Shown here: positions 5,639 through 6,471 of the stretch, one piece after another
Numbering within the stretch: the stretch's first letter is position 1
Layout of the letters: each line of letters begins with the position of its first letter
NCBI GenBank assembly: GCA_025464045.1
Contig: JAODBQ010000420.1
Coordinates: forward strand, 1-6,471
Length of the DNA stretch: 6,471 bases
Direction: 5' to 3'
Origin: Ilumatobacteraceae bacterium
GTDB lineage: Bacteria; Actinomycetota; Acidimicrobiia; Acidimicrobiales; Ilumatobacteraceae
The notes under the pieces: model-generated
Told to the model about the DNA's origin: nothing
What the model saw: the letters and a program-made list of their open reading frames with translations, nothing else
The model's database searches: none
Program-made: the position numbers and the translations under genes

Positions 5639-6400
5639 CTACCCGACACGGTCGATGCGGATGTCGCCGGACACGGTGCGCACGCGCAGTCGCACGGTGC
5701 GCCGCACGCCGCCGGGTGCCGGCGGCGGACCCTTCGGAAGGCGGGTGGTGCCGCTGAGGGTGGAGATCTCCGGCTCGACGCGGATGCCGCTCGGGAGGCC
5801 GATGGTGACGTCGCCGGACACGGTCTTGATGGTGATGTCGTCGGCGTCGCAGCGCTGCAGCCGCACGTCGCCCGATGTGGTGGCCGCCTCGACGCCGCCC
5901 GCGACACGGACGACGTCGACATCGCCCGAGGCCGACGAAGCGCCGAGCCTGGACGAGACGTTGCCGACCCGGACGTCGCCGGACGCCGTGCTGAGCTGGG
6001 CCTCGACCGCCTCGCCGACGCGCAGGTCGCCCGATGCGCTGTGCGCCTCAACGCGCCGGGCGCGGTCGATCTGCACGTCGCCCGACGCCGTGCGCACGCG
6101 CACCGCACCGAGCTCGACCCGACTGGTGACATCGCCCGATGCCGTGCCGACGACGGCGTCGGTGCCGACGGGCACCTCGACGACGACCTGCGCCCGGCCG
6201 CCGCGCGAGAGCCACCCCGATCGGGGGCGCACCGTGACGGTGTCGCCGATGTGCGCGATCTCGAAGTTGTCCGGAGCGGCGGCATCGAGCGTGACCGCGA
6301 TCGATCCCGCATCGCCGGCCACCAGCTGCACGGTGCCGACGGCGATGTCGACGTCGACGCGGGCGAGCCCGCCGACCACGAAGCGCTCCTCGCGTCTCAC
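5639..6400 (-). CDS. DUF4097 family beta-strand repeat protein
   Basis: A 253-residue protein made mostly of short beta-strand repeats of the DUF4097 (putative adhesin) type. From about residue 86 to the end it carries nine copies of a unit centred on [TS]xSGD[VIL]: SGD at 88, 106, 123, 140, 158, 176, 195 and 244, with a degenerate SGT at 216. Spacing is 17-19 residues for the first seven, then 21 and 28. This periodicity suggests a right-handed beta-solenoid. The N-terminal part (1-85) is beta-rich without the repeat. There is no signal peptide, membrane segment or sorting signal, so despite the family nickname it looks cytoplasmic; its function is unknown. The start is GTG at 6400, whose GTGA overlaps the stop of the upstream gene by 4 nt, so the two are probably translated together. 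It is convergent with plsC. Confidence 0.88.
   Translation of the reverse strand: MRREERFVVGGLARVDVDIAVGTVQLVAGDAGSIAVTLDAAAPDNFEIAHIGDTVTVRPRSGWLSRGGRAQVVVEVPVGTDAVVGTASGDVTSRVELGAVRVRTASGDVQIDRARRVEAHSASGDLRVGEAVEAQLSTASGDVRVGNVSSRLGASSASGDVDVVRVAGGVEAATTSGDVRLQRCDADDITIKTVSGDVTIGLPSGIRVEPEISTLSGTTRLPKGPPPAPGGVRRTVRLRVRTVSGDIRIDRVG
5657..6145 (-). repeat. Degenerate tandem repeats coding for SGD beta-strand units
   Basis: The repeat is also visible in the DNA: on the plus strand, variants of CGTCGCC[CG]GA followed by a Gly/Ala-coding stretch recur every 51-57 bp across most of the DUF4097 gene. Spacers are all multiples of three and diverged, as expected for an old intragenic protein repeat, not a recent duplication or a CRISPR array. 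Confidence 0.75.
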
Positions 6401-6471
6401 AGGTCGAAGCTCTCGGTGATCCGCCTGCCGGACTTGCCGATCTTGCGCGTGCCACGACCGAGGGCATCGAC
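6397..6471 (-). CDS. C-terminal end of an unidentified protein (cut by window edge)
   Basis: An open frame enters from the right edge and ends in TGA at 6399-6397. It encodes 24 residues, VDALGRGTRKIG followed by KSGRRITESFDL. The stop overlaps the GTG start of the DUF4097 gene in a GTGA arrangement, which is the main reason to believe it is a real gene in the same operon. The tail is basic and then ends acidic/hydrophobic; I cannot assign a family. In other actinobacteria DUF4097 genes can sit beside small regulator-like genes, but nothing visible here proves that. Confidence 0.6.
   Translation of the reverse strand, partial: VDALGRGTRKIGKSGRRITESFDL

Noticed and set aside
5657..6145. Regularly spaced repeats resembling a CRISPR array
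   Set aside because: Repeat units are degenerate, spaced in multiples of three and translate into SGD beta-strand units inside one open frame; no cas genes are nearby.
1..6471. A novel defence, mobile or biosynthetic system
   Set aside because: Every sizeable gene belongs to a known housekeeping or conserved family. There are no integrases, transposases, nucleases, toxins or anomalous composition.

Overview
The window is GC-rich DNA with dense coding. It reads as ordinary chromosome from an actinobacterium: a mycothiol ligase (MshC), an F420-type NADP oxidoreductase and an InhA-like enoyl-ACP reductase lie side by side, and mycothiol is essentially an actinobacterial thiol. The start regions lack clear Shine-Dalgarno sequences, and some carry TANNNT-type -10 boxes almost touching the start codon, as in actinobacteria that use many leaderless mRNAs. 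An Acidimicrobiia-like lineage is my guess; the class cannot be fixed from this sequence. There is no sign of phage, insertion sequence, CRISPR, tRNA or rRNA.

Layout. Minus strand, 2784 down to 16: a short-chain enoyl-ACP reductase (fabI/InhA type), then 24 bp later a thioredoxin-fold DUF255 (YyaL/SPATA20-type) protein, probably one transcript. Plus strand, 2857 to 4772: an NADPH-dependent F420 reductase (npdG/fno type) whose stop overlaps or abuts the start of mshC. After 56 bp with a -10-like TAGGAT box comes a PlsC-type acyltransferase (4829-5593). Convergent to it on the minus strand lies a DUF4097 beta-strand-repeat protein (6400-5639). It overlaps by 4 nt the 3' end of another gene that enters from the right edge of the window.

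The genes cover fatty-acid elongation (FabI), phospholipid assembly (PlsC) and redox cofactor supply (F420/NADP exchange, mycothiol synthesis). The divergent fabI/npdG intergenic region is only 72 bp. It holds a perfect 8-bp-arm inverted repeat centred on the probable fabI -10 box, directly before the fabI ATG, which is the most operator-like element here.

I see no clearly new system. The points most worth a second look are this putative operator, the coupling of an F420 reductase gene to mshC, and an InhA-like sequence that has an E. coli-length substrate loop and a natural Ala at the InhA Ser94 position.
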